Source: Muribaculaceae bacterium
GTDB lineage: Bacteria; Bacteroidota; Bacteroidia; Bacteroidales; Muribaculaceae
Length of the DNA: 35,875 nucleotides
Direction: 5' to 3'
Assembly: GCA_009775375.1 (NCBI GenBank)
Contig: VSPO01000019.1
Location: forward strand, 1 to 35,875
Position numbers and translations under genes: made by a program. The notes under the pieces were generated by a model. It did no database searches, had not been told where the DNA came from, and worked only from the letters and a program-made list of their open reading frames with translations. Of this stretch, positions 7,322-15,877 are shown piece after piece. Positions within the stretch are counted from its first letter, which is position 1. Each line of letters begins with the position of its first letter.

Positions 7322-9943
7322 TCAGAATGAAAAATGTAACGAAATCCTTACCCCGCTTTTATCAATGTCGGGAGCATCGCGGTAGGTCAGTCGCCAGACA
7401 TAATCCACTCTCAGAAACGTCAGTATGTTGTCGATTCCCACGCCGACTTCCATGTATGGGGTCTTGCCCATCGGACGCGATTTCGAGTCAACCGGAAAAC
7501 GATAGATATTATTGTTCTTTTCCGGATTGTTTTTGTCAGACAAAGAGCCGATAAGACCCTTGAACGTCACGGCTTCCCTTATTTTAAGTTTTTTGAGCAG
7601 AGGGACACGATTGAAGAGAATTCCATTGCCAAAATACGTGAAATCGAGCGCCGCATACTGATCATTGGCAAACTCCATGGGGTTCATCAGCGAGTAGCTT
7701 TCGGGCTGGATGGTGTAGGAAAGGTTGGCATTAGGCCACATCAATGCGGGATAATACACACTGCTCCAAACTTTCCCCATTTTGAGGACAATATCAGTGT
7801 AGCCAAAAGCGGAGAGCCACAACCTTTTCCTTACAGACAATTCCGTGCGGTTGAGCGTAAAGTCGGCACCCAACATACCCTTGGGACCGTACTCATGCGA
7901 CAACTGAAGGACCCAAGCATCCATGTTCAAGGGAAGACGCTGCGTCCGTCCCTGCACAAACTTTTCTCCCGGAGCCCATCTGAGCGTCAGGCAAGCAGAA
8001 GCTTGCCGATAGCTTGCATCGCTACGTCCGTCGGCAAACGTGAAGGGAAGCCAACGAGTGGCATACTGTGTCTCATGGTTCAGGGAAGCCTCCACCGAAA
8101 AATTATTCGGCAATTCAAGGATGTACCCAAGCTTTGCCAGACGGCGATACGTCACGAGAATACTCTCCTTTCTTTTAAGCGACAGGAAAACGTTGTCTTG
8201 CGACGTGAAAAGATAATGCTGCCCAATCATGTCGAGGTCGTAGGAATATGAGCAGTAGAATCCATGCCTTGGCCATTCATAGGAATGGTTTTTCTTTGGC
8301 TGAAAAGAATACTCCAAATCGGCTTTATATTTCCATTTCTTGTCTCGAGTGCCGTAAGCGACATAGCCCTTTGCAAATATGTGAGGATTCAATGCCGACA
8401 TGGTCATACCTCCGATGCGGATTCTCAGACCCTCCACCGAGCCTCCGCTAAAGAGGGTGTTGACCGGACCAAGATCCACCGTGCTGGGCTTCCCAGTCTT
8501 TACGTATCCGCTTTCCATGAGCGCAAGCAGCTTCTCCCCCCAATATAATAATGGCACTTTCCTCATCTCTCCCATCATCTCCCCCATTCTCGACTCCGCC
8601 TCCGACAACGGAATCATCCTTTCCGACATCCAGAAATTAGAATTTCTTCCCCTTGCCTCTTCGAGCTCAAGACTGTTTCCAAGCTTGGAATAATAATCGC
8701 CAAGGTCAGTTCTTTTTTCATAGCTAAACTTATCATAGCTTGTCGTCTTCCTGACGTACATCTTAGGAGTGCCCGGGGCAATCTGCATCTCAAGGCATAC
8801 GTCGTCGTAGGTCTTATGGCGGTTGCCGAGACTGTCTTTCATAAAACTTTGGCTGACGAAAATATTGTCGACATAGTTGACGTTGACAGCCTTGGGAGCC
8901 CGCATCGTCAGTTTCTTGACGAACATCGTAGTGTCGCCGACAGGGACATATATTTTTCCGTTGAAGCCCATTGATTCCGGATTGTGGGGGGCGAAACTCA
9001 ATTCTATGCATTTGTCGTTGCCGATGTAGACAGTGTCGGCAAGATAATATTTATAGAAATCAGGTCCTATCTTTGAAAGAGGACTTACAAATCTGTTTTG
9101 AAGAAATACTATATCATTTCCATAGATATCTATTTCCCTAATTACATCTTCAAACATCAGCTGCATGTTTTCCTGGTTGAGCACCTCATCAAGACCTGCG
9201 CTACGATAGCCTCTTGTTATCTCCTTATCCGCCTCGGGATGCTTGCTCCGAATTCTTGTAGATACTTTTTCCTTGAATATCATGTCGAGAATCCTTTTTC
9301 CTGTCCAGGAAGAGGTGTCGACATAATTTTTCAGGAAATTACCTTTTTTGCCAAGGAATCCGGACTCAAAATCGCCATTGAAATCATTGAGGGCTATGAC
9401 CGACTTCTCATATTTGTCGTAACTATAGAAAGGGCTGTTGGCGGGATCATGGTCTTTTGACGCTTCCCTGATTTTTCTGACAAAATCCACAGCCGGATTA
9501 TTCTTCTTGGAATATTTTTCTTTTTTTGGCCTCACCACAATTTCCTGAAGATCGGTGGAAGCCGGCTCCATCATTATTCTTAGCTCATAATCATCAGCCG
9601 CAATTTCCAGTGGTCTGGATACATAACCCGTATATTCCACCCTCCATCTGTCGAGTTTCCGACTTTTAGGAATCCTGAAGCAGCCGTTTTCATCAGCCAC
9701 CAGACTACGGTTTGGCCTATTCTCATTGATGATATTCGCAAATGGGAGAGATTCACCTGATAAGGAATCAACGACCTGACAGAAAATCATTCCGTCGGAT
9801 AATGTAGAGGAGGCCTGGCCGGAAGCGAATGCCATGGATTGACTTGACAAGATCACCGACAAAAGCGCGAACAATAAGACAACACACCTTCTCAAGATGT
9901 GATTTGCTGCTGAACGTTTACTTGTGACTTGTCTTTGTTTCAT
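7322..9943 (-). CDS. DUF5686 outer-membrane protein with carboxypeptidase-regulatory-like domain
   Basis: An 873-residue secreted protein. A signal peptide covers roughly residues 1-40 (basic start, then VVLLFALLSVILSSQSMAFA). A carboxypeptidase-regulatory-like beta-sandwich follows (FCQVVDSLSGESLPFANI to IMMEPASTDLQEIVVRP), the fold also seen at the start of TonB-dependent receptors. The remainder matches the DUF5686 family, with alternating aromatic strands and a terminal Phe (SLHFSF) as expected of an outer-membrane beta-barrel. No TonB plug is recognisable. The frame extends to a TTG at 9958; ATG 9943 is preferred. Function is unknown. It lies 169 bp upstream of the sigma gene on the same strand. 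Confidence 0.88.
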   Translation of the reverse strand: MKQRQVTSKRSAANHILRRCVVLLFALLSVILSSQSMAFASGQASSTLSDGMIFCQVVDSLSGESLPFANIINENRPNRSLVADENGCFRIPKSRKLDRWRVEYTGYVSRPLEIAADDYELRIMMEPASTDLQEIVVRPKKEKYSKKNNPAVDFVRKIREASKDHDPANSPFYSYDKYEKSVIALNDFNGDFESGFLGKKGNFLKNYVDTSSWTGKRILDMIFKEKVSTRIRSKHPEADKEITRGYRSAGLDEVLNQENMQLMFEDVIREIDIYGNDIVFLQNRFVSPLSKIGPDFYKYYLADTVYIGNDKCIELSFAPHNPESMGFNGKIYVPVGDTTMFVKKLTMRAPKAVNVNYVDNIFVSQSFMKDSLGNRHKTYDDVCLEMQIAPGTPKMYVRKTTSYDKFSYEKRTDLGDYYSKLGNSLELEEARGRNSNFWMSERMIPLSEAESRMGEMMGEMRKVPLLYWGEKLLALMESGYVKTGKPSTVDLGPVNTLFSGGSVEGLRIRIGGMTMSALNPHIFAKGYVAYGTRDKKWKYKADLEYSFQPKKNHSYEWPRHGFYCSYSYDLDMIGQHYLFTSQDNVFLSLKRKESILVTYRRLAKLGYILELPNNFSVEASLNHETQYATRWLPFTFADGRSDASYRQASACLTLRWAPGEKFVQGRTQRLPLNMDAWVLQLSHEYGPKGMLGADFTLNRTELSVRKRLWLSAFGYTDIVLKMGKVWSSVYYPALMWPNANLSYTIQPESYSLMNPMEFANDQYAALDFTYFGNGILFNRVPLLKKLKIREAVTFKGLIGSLSDKNNPEKNNNIYRFPVDSKSRPMGKTPYMEVGVGIDNILTFLRVDYVWRLTYRDAPDIDKSGVRISLHFSF

Positions 9944-10126
9944 TACAATTTTAAACAACTACGTTAGCCGGAATGTTACGACTCGGGATGATATAATATG
10001 ATTTCCTGTTACATAACGAGCTTTTCCTTAAATTATTTCTGACAACGGGCAACATGATTGTTTTCGTTTATTCAAAATTACCCTTTTATAGCATATACCT
10101 CAGAGTGTTTTTGGGGAGGAGGGGGA

Positions 10127-10145
10127 CCACGGCCCTTGGCCGTGG
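10127..10145. repeat. G/C-rich palindrome
   Basis: Perfect 8-bp arms CCACGGCC and GGCCGTGG around CTT, preceded by a G-run. No T-tail follows on either strand, so it is not a standard terminator. It could be an interspersed palindromic unit or an RNA hairpin. Confidence 0.7.
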
Positions 10146-10296
10146 CACAGTAATGCCATCCGGCTGTTGTTTTCTGTTTTCCGTTGTCGGTTTTCTGTGG
10201 TCGGTTTTTGTTTGGTGTTTTGTTTTGAAAAAATTTGTTTTGTTTTGGAATTTTTTGTTCCGATTTTGTTTTTATGAGGAGGGGATTATAGTTTTA

Positions 10297-10323
10297 TGGC
10301 TTTTGTAGCTTTTATAGCTTTTA
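10297..10323 (+). repeat. Three tandem 9-bp repeats
   Basis: TGGCTTTTG followed by two identical copies of TAGCTTTTA. They lie in the G/T-rich spacer upstream of the CYTH gene. Confidence 0.75.
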
Positions 10324-10331
10324 TGGGGAAG

Positions 10332-10415
10332 ATGGGATTATGGGGAGGATAGGATTTTAGGAGGATGGGAATTGTGGCTGTTGTGATTGCAAAGATAGTC
10401 ATGGGATTATGGGGA
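10332..10415 (+). repeat. 15-bp direct repeat pair
   Basis: ATGGGATTATGGGGA occurs at 10332-10346 and again at 10401-10415, inside the G/T-rich spacer. Confidence 0.75.
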
Positions 10416-10467
10416 TTAATGTTACTATGAGGAAAATTTGCAGTATGGAAATCTCATAATTTATATG

Positions 10468-10475
10468 TATATTTG
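10468..10475 (+). promoter_or_regulatory. -7 promoter element of the CYTH gene
   Basis: TATATTTG matches the Bacteroidota -7 consensus TAnnTTTG, 17 nt before the ATG. The -33 position holds only ATG (10445-10447) rather than TTG. The predicted leader is about 12 nt. Confidence 0.5.
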
Positions 10476-10492
10476 CGTATAAACACAATATT

Positions 10493-10933
10493 ATGGCATT
10501 TGAAATCGAACACAAATATCTTGTAAAGGATGAATCTTACAAAGATATGGCTTATACGAAGGTGGAAATCAGGCAAGGCTATCTTAACCGTCTTCCACAA
10601 CGCACGGTCAGAGTCCGGACAAAAGGAGATAAGGGCTATTTAACCGTGAAAGGCATAAACGAGGGTGACAAGAGACTCGAGTTTGAATACGAAGTACCAT
10701 TTAAGGATGCTCTTGAGATGCTTGAGCTATGCGAACCCGGCATAATCCATAAGACACGTTGGCTTGTAGATTACGAAGGAAACATTTGGGAAGTGGACGA
10801 GTACCACGGATCACATGAAGGCATGACAGTTGCGGAAATTGAAATTCCGGATTCTTCATATAAATATACAATCCCCCCATTCATAGGAGAAAACGTCACA
10901 GGCAACCCGGCTTACTATAATTCAAACCTCTGA
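10493..10933 (+). CDS. CYTH-domain protein (triphosphate tunnel metalloenzyme family)
   Basis: A 146-residue, single-domain cytosolic protein. It begins with the defining ExExK motif (Glu4, Glu6, Lys8 in FEIEHKYLV) and has the alternating charged strands expected of the eight-strand tunnel: RQGYL, VRVRTKGDKGYLTVKG, EFEYEVPF, TRWLVDYEGNIWEVDEY and VAEIEIP. Family members hydrolyse inorganic tripolyphosphate or thiamine triphosphate, or make cAMP. Short bacterial forms like this one are usually tripolyphosphatases, so a phosphohydrolase is the better guess. It is monocistronic and faces the MerR gene across a bidirectional hairpin. Confidence 0.88.
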   Translation: MAFEIEHKYLVKDESYKDMAYTKVEIRQGYLNRLPQRTVRVRTKGDKGYLTVKGINEGDKRLEFEYEVPFKDALEMLELCEPGIIHKTRWLVDYEGNIWEVDEYHGSHEGMTVAEIEIPDSSYKYTIPPFIGENVTGNPAYYNSNL

Positions 10934-10935
10934 AA

Positions 10936-10964
10936 ACAGAGGCAAAAAGAAGTTTTGCCTCTGT
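10936..10964. terminator. Bidirectional terminator hairpin, CYTH / MerR
   Basis: A perfect 12-bp inverted repeat (ACAGAGGCAAAA 10936-10947, TTTTGCCTCTGT 10953-10964) with a 5-nt loop. It begins 3 nt after the CYTH stop codon and lies 31 nt beyond the MerR stop. On the minus strand it is followed by a short T-run; on the plus strand the T-tail is missing. Confidence 0.7.
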
Positions 10965-10994
10965 AGGCTGCAACGAAGTTTGAGAACCGCCGCA

Positions 10995-11333
10995 TCATCG
11001 CCTTTTCTCCAGCCCTTTCAGCATCATTGTCAGCTCGTCGCGCACGTCAAGGAGCTTGTCGATTATGTCCATACGTTTGGTGATATTGGTGCGGTTGAGC
11101 CGCATCTGCTCTTTAGCGGCCTCGATCTTAAGCCCCCTGACCTTCACCAAATAGTAGATGATGCGCAAAGTCTCGATATCATCGGGGGTGTAGTATCTTA
11201 AATTTGTGGAGCTACGGAAAGGCTTGACATCAGGGAATTCACTCTCCCAATATCTCAGCGTCGGTTGCGAAACTCCAATGATTTCCGCCACGTCTTTAAT
11301 CTTATAATATTTTTTAGTCAAATCTGAAGCCAT
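10995..11333 (-). CDS. MerR-family transcriptional regulator
   Basis: A 112-residue regulator with an N-terminal winged helix-turn-helix: YYKIKDVAEIIGVSQPTLRYWESEFP, then wing RSSTNLRYYTPDDIETL. A leucine-rich helix (ITKRMDIIDKLLDVRDELTMML) near the C-terminus would form the dimer coiled coil. There is no C-terminal effector domain and no cysteine cluster, so it is not a metal or redox sensor of the SoxR/CueR kind. I choose ATG 11333, 13 nt after the M23 stop codon; an ATG at 11369 would overlap that gene. It is probably translated from the M23 transcript. Targets are unknown. Confidence 0.88.
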   Translation of the reverse strand: MASDLTKKYYKIKDVAEIIGVSQPTLRYWESEFPDVKPFRSSTNLRYYTPDDIETLRIIYYLVKVRGLKIEAAKEQMRLNRTNITKRMDIIDKLLDVRDELTMMLKGLEKRR

Positions 11334-11346
11334 AATCCAAATTTTT

Positions 11347-12315
11347 TCAGTCAAGCACCATACCGGCATTGTCGGCCACCCGAATCATCTCCGTATATTG
11401 CTCGGGAGTTAAATCCATAAAAAAATAATTCACCGGGTTCTGGCTTTTCTCCTTATGTATCACCTCATAATGAAGATGAGGTTCTTTGGAAGCCCCTGTC
11501 GAACCCACTCTCCCGATCTCCTGACCACGCTTCACGACATCGCCCTCCGCAACAAGAATGCGGTCGAGATGGGCATATCTGCTGCAATAGTCGAAACCAT
11601 GGCTGATCTCTATGCAATTTCCCAACCCTGCAAGACGGTCGGCCTTTTCGATTATCCCGTCTCCCGTGGCGAAGACAGGCGTGCCGGAAGACGCCGAGAG
11701 GTCGATGCCTTCATGAAGAATCGTGGAGCCGTTAATTGGATTTCTTCGTAGCCCATAGCCTGAGGATATAATGAAATCACCCGCCTTGATGGGAATGACA
11801 GAGGGAATATGCGCAAGCTTCTCCTGCTCATTTCCTATTGCCTCACGAAGCTGATTGAAGCTTTGCACCTGGGCGAAAAGCTGACGTTCCAAAAGATCCA
11901 TCCGTTGGGTGAGCCTGGTGACGAGTCCCGCATCATTCAGCTTCTCAAGCTCCCTATAACGATTCTCATTGTCAAGCCCGGCAAGACGCTGCCCTCTGCT
12001 CATAGGCTCCATCCCCATCATAACGCGATAGAAATTATCATCGCGTTCCTGAAGCCTCTCCATGACTTTCAGGGAATTGTCAAGACGTCGCTCAAGAATG
12101 GCATATTGAGTGCGTAGCTGGGTATTCTCTTTCCGGAGATTTTCCTCGGTCGGGGAATCGAAAAAATAAAAAACGAGCACGAACAGAGAGAAAGCAATCG
12201 CCAACGCAATCATCCACGTCTTCCCCCACGTGGCAAGACGCATTCTTAGCGACGGATATACTCTCTCGAAGTTATCTGTCTCCGGATTATATTGATAATA
12301 GACTTTTTTAGCCAC
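11347..12315 (-). CDS. M23-family murein endopeptidase, membrane-anchored
   Basis: A 322-residue envelope peptidase. A short cytoplasmic tail precedes one membrane helix (about 34-52), then a coiled coil (55-165) and a C-terminal LytM/M23 zinc domain. The zinc ligands are all present: His201 and Asp205 in HEGIDLS, and His282 in PHLHYEV; the catalytic His249 is in YAHLD. This predicts an active peptidoglycan endopeptidase rather than a degenerate EnvC/NlpD-type activator. Periplasmic location follows from the topology. It shares a mirror-image promoter region with alaS and leads a two-gene operon with MerR. Confidence 0.92.
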   Translation of the reverse strand: MAKKVYYQYNPETDNFERVYPSLRMRLATWGKTWMIALAIAFSLFVLVFYFFDSPTEENLRKENTQLRTQYAILERRLDNSLKVMERLQERDDNFYRVMMGMEPMSRGQRLAGLDNENRYRELEKLNDAGLVTRLTQRMDLLERQLFAQVQSFNQLREAIGNEQEKLAHIPSVIPIKAGDFIISSGYGLRRNPINGSTILHEGIDLSASSGTPVFATGDGIIEKADRLAGLGNCIEISHGFDYCSRYAHLDRILVAEGDVVKRGQEIGRVGSTGASKEPHLHYEVIHKEKSQNPVNYFFMDLTPEQYTEMIRVADNAGMVLD

Positions 12316-12353
12316 TTTTCATTATGAATTGAGAAACTTCCATCTGTTTGATA

Positions 12354-12387
12354 TTGCAAAATTATTGAAAATCCACTAATTTTGCAA
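12354..12387. promoter_or_regulatory. Interleaved divergent promoters of alaS and the M23 gene
   Basis: A perfect 11-bp inverted repeat, TTGCAAAATTA (12354-12364) and TAATTTTGCAA (12377-12387), with a 12-bp spacer. Read rightward, TTG 12354-12356 and TAATTTTG 12377-12384 are spaced by 20 bp. Read leftward, TTG (12387 to 12385) and TAATTTTG (12364 to 12357) are also spaced by 20 bp. Both match the Bacteroidota -33/-7 consensus, so the -33 of each promoter abuts the -7 of the other. Confidence 0.72.
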
Positions 12388-12471
12388 CTTAAATTAAGAA
12401 CGACATAAAAAACCAGGCAAGTTGCAACAGTCAGACTGCCGGGAAGACTGAAGTAATGACATTAATCAAAT

Positions 12472-12492
12472 GTGTGTTGAATCAAGACACAC
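12472..12492 (+). promoter_or_regulatory. alaS: Small hairpin in the alaS leader
   Basis: GTGTGTT (12472-12478) can pair with GACACAC (12486-12492), one wobble pair, ending 16 nt before the alaS ATG in a predicted ~118-nt leader. It could influence translation. There is no T-box signature. Confidence 0.35.
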
Positions 12493-12508
12493 CCTTAACC
12501 AATATATA

Positions 12509-15127
12509 ATGACAGCTAACGAAATCAGAGAATCGTTTAAGTCTTTCTTTCGCGAAAAAGGGCATCAAATCGTGCCTTCCGCACCGATGGTAATCAAAGA
12601 CGATCCCACGCTGATGTTCACCAACGCGGGCATGAATCAATTTAAGGACATAATCTTAGGCAACCGACCCGCAACCCACAGGCGCGTGGCCGACAGCCAG
12701 AAATGTCTCCGCGTGTCGGGCAAACACAACGACCTTGAGGAAGTGGGACATGACACCTACCACCACACAATGTTTGAAATGCTCGGCAATTGGTCGTTTG
12801 GAGATTATTTCAAAGAGGAAGCGATCGAATGGGCATGGGAATATCTCGTAGATGTGCTGGGCCTGAACCCCGACCGACTTTATGCAACGGTCTTCGAAGG
12901 ATATGAGCCGGAGGGTCTTGAAAGAGACAATGAAGCCGCATCCTATTGGGAAAAGCATCTACCGAAATCACATATCATCAACGGCAACCGCCACGACAAT
13001 TTCTGGGAAATGGGCGACACCGGACCTTGCGGCCCATGCTCCGAAATCCATATCGACCTCCGTTCGGATGAGGAGAGAAAGGAAATCGACGGAGCGACCC
13101 TGGTCAACAAAGACAATCCCCAAGTGATTGAAATCTGGAATCTCGTCTTCATGCAATACAACCGCAAGGCCGATGGCTCCCTTGAGCCTCTGCCAGCAAA
13201 AGTGATCGACACGGGCATGGGATTTGAGCGACTCTGCATGGCATTGCAAGGGAAAAAATCCAATTATGACACAGACGTATTCACTCCCATAATTGATGTC
13301 ATTTCAGGAATGACCGACCTTAAATATGGTGTTGACGCCAAGGTTGACGTAGCAATGCGTGTCGTAGCCGACCATTTGCGCACCATCGCATTCTCTATCG
13401 CCGACTCCCAGCTCCCGTCGAATGCCAAGGCCGGATACGTGATTCGCAGGATTCTTCGCAGGGCTGTCAGATATGCATATACATTCCTCGGCAGGAAAGA
13501 ATCCTTCCTCTATCGACTCGTGGATTGTCTTGTAGACCAAATGGGCGAATCATATCCCGAACTCAAGGCACAACAAGACCTTATAAAGAAGGTGATCAAA
13601 GAGGAGGAGGAAGCCTTCCTCCGCACTCTCGACAACGGCATCAAGCTTCTCGACTCACTTATGGAGAATTCGAAAGCCGAAGGCTCACAAACATTGTCGG
13701 GCAAGGATGCCTTTGTCCTTTACGACACCTACGGATTCCCTCTCGACCTTACTGAGCTAATCCTGCGCGAAAACGGAATGGATCTGGACCAGAAGGGATT
13801 TGACACAGAGATGAAGAAACAAAAGGAAAGAGCCCGCAATGCGGCCGCCGTCGAGACAGGCGACTGGACTGTCGTGGCTCCCGGCGAGCAGGAATTCGTG
13901 GGCTACGACCTCACTTCCACTCCGACTTCCATACTTCGCTATAGGAAGGTGAAACAAAAAGGTAAAGAATATTTCCAGATTATTCTCTCGAAGACGCCAT
14001 TTTATGCCGAGATGGGCGGACAGGTGGGCGACCGAGGCTTCCTGACTTCCGAGAACGGAGAGAAAATCGAAATATTCGACACTAAACGAGAGAACAATAT
14101 AGGAGTGCACCTTACCCATAAACTCCCATCGGATCCGTCAGCGTCTTTCACGGCAGAAATCGACGAAGCCGCACGCATGGCAACGTCGGCCAACCACTCC
14201 GCCACCCATCTTCTCCATGAAGCCCTTCGCGAAGTGCTCGGCAATCACGTTGAGCAAAAGGGATCTTTCGTATCGCCGAGCGTGCTACGCTTCGACTTTT
14301 CACACTTCCAGAAAGTCTCTCCGGAGGAACTTCGCAAGGTGGAGCATATCGTCAATTCAAGGATACGCAAGGCAATGCCGCTTGAGGAGGCTCGCGAAAT
14401 GCCTATAGAAAAGGCTCGCGAAATGGGAGCGATGGCCTTGTTTGGAGAAAAATACGGCGACAAGGTCAGGGTCGTGAGATACGGCACATCAGTGGAGCTC
14501 TGCGGCGGCACGCACGTCGCCAACACGGGCAACATAGGCATGGTCAGGATCCTTTCTGAAAGCTCGATAGCCGCAGGAATACGCAGAATCGAAGCCGTGA
14601 CAGCCAATGGCGTTGAAGAGATGCTCGACAATTTCCAGGACACCATGAAGGATCTTTGCTCCTTCCTTGGAAATTCCTCCAACATAAAGGCAGCCGTGGA
14701 GAAATCCATTAAAGAGAACACGGAGCTGCATAAACAGGTGGAAGAGTTTATGGCAGAGCGCACCCGCAATCTGACGACCGAGGTCCTGAAGAATGCCACA
14801 GTCATCAATGGGGTGACCGTATGCAAGATCGCCGGGCCAAGAATGCCGGAAATCGTGAAGAACGTTGCCTTCAACATCCGCAAGAGCTCACCCGAACACA
14901 CCGTCTTCATCGGCACCACCGTCACCGGCGACAAACCGCTACTCACTCTTATGGTGACAGATGACCTCGTGAAACAAGGCATCAATGCCTCCCAAATTAT
15001 CCGCGAGGCTGCAAAGTCAATAAAAGGCGGCGGCGGCGGACAGCCATTCTTCGCTCAGGCAGGAGGCAAGGACATTGATGGACTTTCTCTTGCTTACGAC
15101 AAAATCATTGAGCTTCTGAAGATATAA
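12509..15127 (+). CDS. alaS: Alanyl-tRNA synthetase
   Basis: An 872-residue class II synthetase that charges tRNA-Ala. Order of domains: catalytic core (start MTANEIRESFKSFFREKGH, motif 2 region YHHTMFEMLGNWSFGDYF), tRNA-recognition region, editing domain and C-terminal C-Ala domain ending GGGGGQPFFAQAGG. The editing-site zinc ligands are visible: His563 and His567 in HSATH, and Cys665 and His669 in CGGTH, so mischarged Ser/Gly can be cleared. The frame is open back to 12470, but the conserved N-terminus fixes ATG 12509. Length is normal. It ends at a strong terminator. Confidence 0.98.
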   Translation: MTANEIRESFKSFFREKGHQIVPSAPMVIKDDPTLMFTNAGMNQFKDIILGNRPATHRRVADSQKCLRVSGKHNDLEEVGHDTYHHTMFEMLGNWSFGDYFKEEAIEWAWEYLVDVLGLNPDRLYATVFEGYEPEGLERDNEAASYWEKHLPKSHIINGNRHDNFWEMGDTGPCGPCSEIHIDLRSDEERKEIDGATLVNKDNPQVIEIWNLVFMQYNRKADGSLEPLPAKVIDTGMGFERLCMALQGKKSNYDTDVFTPIIDVISGMTDLKYGVDAKVDVAMRVVADHLRTIAFSIADSQLPSNAKAGYVIRRILRRAVRYAYTFLGRKESFLYRLVDCLVDQMGESYPELKAQQDLIKKVIKEEEEAFLRTLDNGIKLLDSLMENSKAEGSQTLSGKDAFVLYDTYGFPLDLTELILRENGMDLDQKGFDTEMKKQKERARNAAAVETGDWTVVAPGEQEFVGYDLTSTPTSILRYRKVKQKGKEYFQIILSKTPFYAEMGGQVGDRGFLTSENGEKIEIFDTKRENNIGVHLTHKLPSDPSASFTAEIDEAARMATSANHSATHLLHEALREVLGNHVEQKGSFVSPSVLRFDFSHFQKVSPEELRKVEHIVNSRIRKAMPLEEAREMPIEKAREMGAMALFGEKYGDKVRVVRYGTSVELCGGTHVANTGNIGMVRILSESSIAAGIRRIEAVTANGVEEMLDNFQDTMKDLCSFLGNSSNIKAAVEKSIKENTELHKQVEEFMAERTRNLTTEVLKNATVINGVTVCKIAGPRMPEIVKNVAFNIRKSSPEHTVFIGTTVTGDKPLLTLMVTDDLVKQGINASQIIREAAKSIKGGGGGQPFFAQAGGKDIDGLSLAYDKIIELLKI

Positions 15128-15157
15128 ATTTTAGCATCGCCAATACGGCAGCCATCC

Positions 15158-15215
15158 AAAATCCCACAAAAATGCGGAATTTCGATAAAAATTCTACATT
15201 TTTGTGGGATTTTTT
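15158..15215 (+). terminator. Intrinsic terminator of alaS
   Basis: A 17-bp perfect outer stem (15158-15174 with 15197-15213) followed by T residues. A-runs on the left side allow it to work in either direction. Confidence 0.88.
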
Positions 15216-15238
15216 GTTCTTCAAGGCGTATTTCCACA

Positions 15239-15269
15239 TTTGAGATGTAACATTTTCGCGCTATAGTTG
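15239..15269 (+). promoter_or_regulatory. Candidate promoter of the SH3-like protein gene
   Basis: TTTG at 15239-15242, a 19-bp spacer and TATAGTTG at 15262-15269 (one mismatch to TAnnTTTG). It lies about 75 bp before the chosen ATG. Confidence 0.4.
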
Positions 15270-15345
15270 TCATTTAATTGTATGGGGCGTGTCAGGTCCT
15301 TCTCCACTTACACTCTCCCAATCTCATATAACCCTTTTATCAATT

Positions 15346-15873
15346 ATGGAAATCACTAAATACAAAATGAAGTCTCTTATGCTGGGCATATCATTGTCTT
15401 GCTCCGCATTTTTGTTTCCGGCCATGTCGCAGTCTTACGTGGTCTTAGCCAAGGACGCGAAAGTCTTTGACGAGCCCAATCCCACTTACGTCACGCTAAA
15501 TCAAAAAAACAAGGAAGTCGCTCCTGTCGCCGGCATGGCATTCAAGAAAATCGAGGATAAGGCAGGATGGTCGATGGTGGAATATTCACCGGGGCTGAGG
15601 GGATATATTTCCGACCTTGTGAAGGCCGGGAAATGCTCCAAGCCCAAAGTCGGCACATATACCGTAAAAAATAAGGGCAACGAAAAACTTGCGGCAACCT
15701 TCGACGGCACATCATGGACAGCCACAGTCGGCGCAAAAAATTATAGTGGCAAGGATTTCAACAATATTGTGGTCTTCTTCGATGCGAAAAACAATCCGGC
15801 CTATTCCTTAGTGGATTTCGGATCCGGGCCAATAGTAATGTGCTACGACAACAGCGTCACAAATTTCTTCTGA
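15346..15873 (+). CDS. Secreted SH3-like domain protein
   Basis: A 175-residue protein with a signal peptide (MKSLMLGISLSCSAFLFPAMSQ). Residues about 30-95 look like a bacterial SH3-like fold (VVLAKDAKVFDEPN through GWSMVEYSPGLRGYISD), the type that often binds cell-wall peptides. A short second domain follows (GTYTVKNKGNEKLAATFDG to the end) that I do not recognise. The start could also be the inner ATG at 15367. The stop codon is only 4 bp from the stop of the converging ferredoxin gene, with no hairpin between. A periplasmic or surface role is inferred from the signal peptide. Confidence 0.75.
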   Translation: MEITKYKMKSLMLGISLSCSAFLFPAMSQSYVVLAKDAKVFDEPNPTYVTLNQKNKEVAPVAGMAFKKIEDKAGWSMVEYSPGLRGYISDLVKAGKCSKPKVGTYTVKNKGNEKLAATFDGTSWTATVGAKNYSGKDFNNIVVFFDAKNNPAYSLVDFGSGPIVMCYDNSVTNFF

Positions 15874-15877
15874 TTAT

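Larger units (their letters stand above)
9944..10492. other. Gene-poor, strand-asymmetric G/T-rich intergenic region
   Basis: About 550 bp between divergent genes. From about 10090 to 10440 the plus strand is dominated by G and T, with few C. It contains a GGGGAGGAGGGGG run at 10113-10125, a palindrome at 10127-10145, three 9-bp repeats at 10297-10323 and a 15-bp direct repeat at 10332/10401. An open frame at 10054-10308 encodes only a low-complexity Phe/Val/Leu/Trp string and I do not accept it as a gene. The right end carries the CYTH promoter. Confidence 0.6.

Noticed and set aside
10054..10308. 84-codon open frame in the G/T-rich spacer
   Set aside because: The translation is a low-complexity Phe/Val/Leu/Trp string caused by T/G-rich DNA, with no leader or conservation signal visible.
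12391..12508. T-box or other riboswitch in the alaS leader
   Set aside because: No T-box sequence or specifier arrangement is visible, and such elements are not expected in Bacteroidota; only a small hairpin is present.
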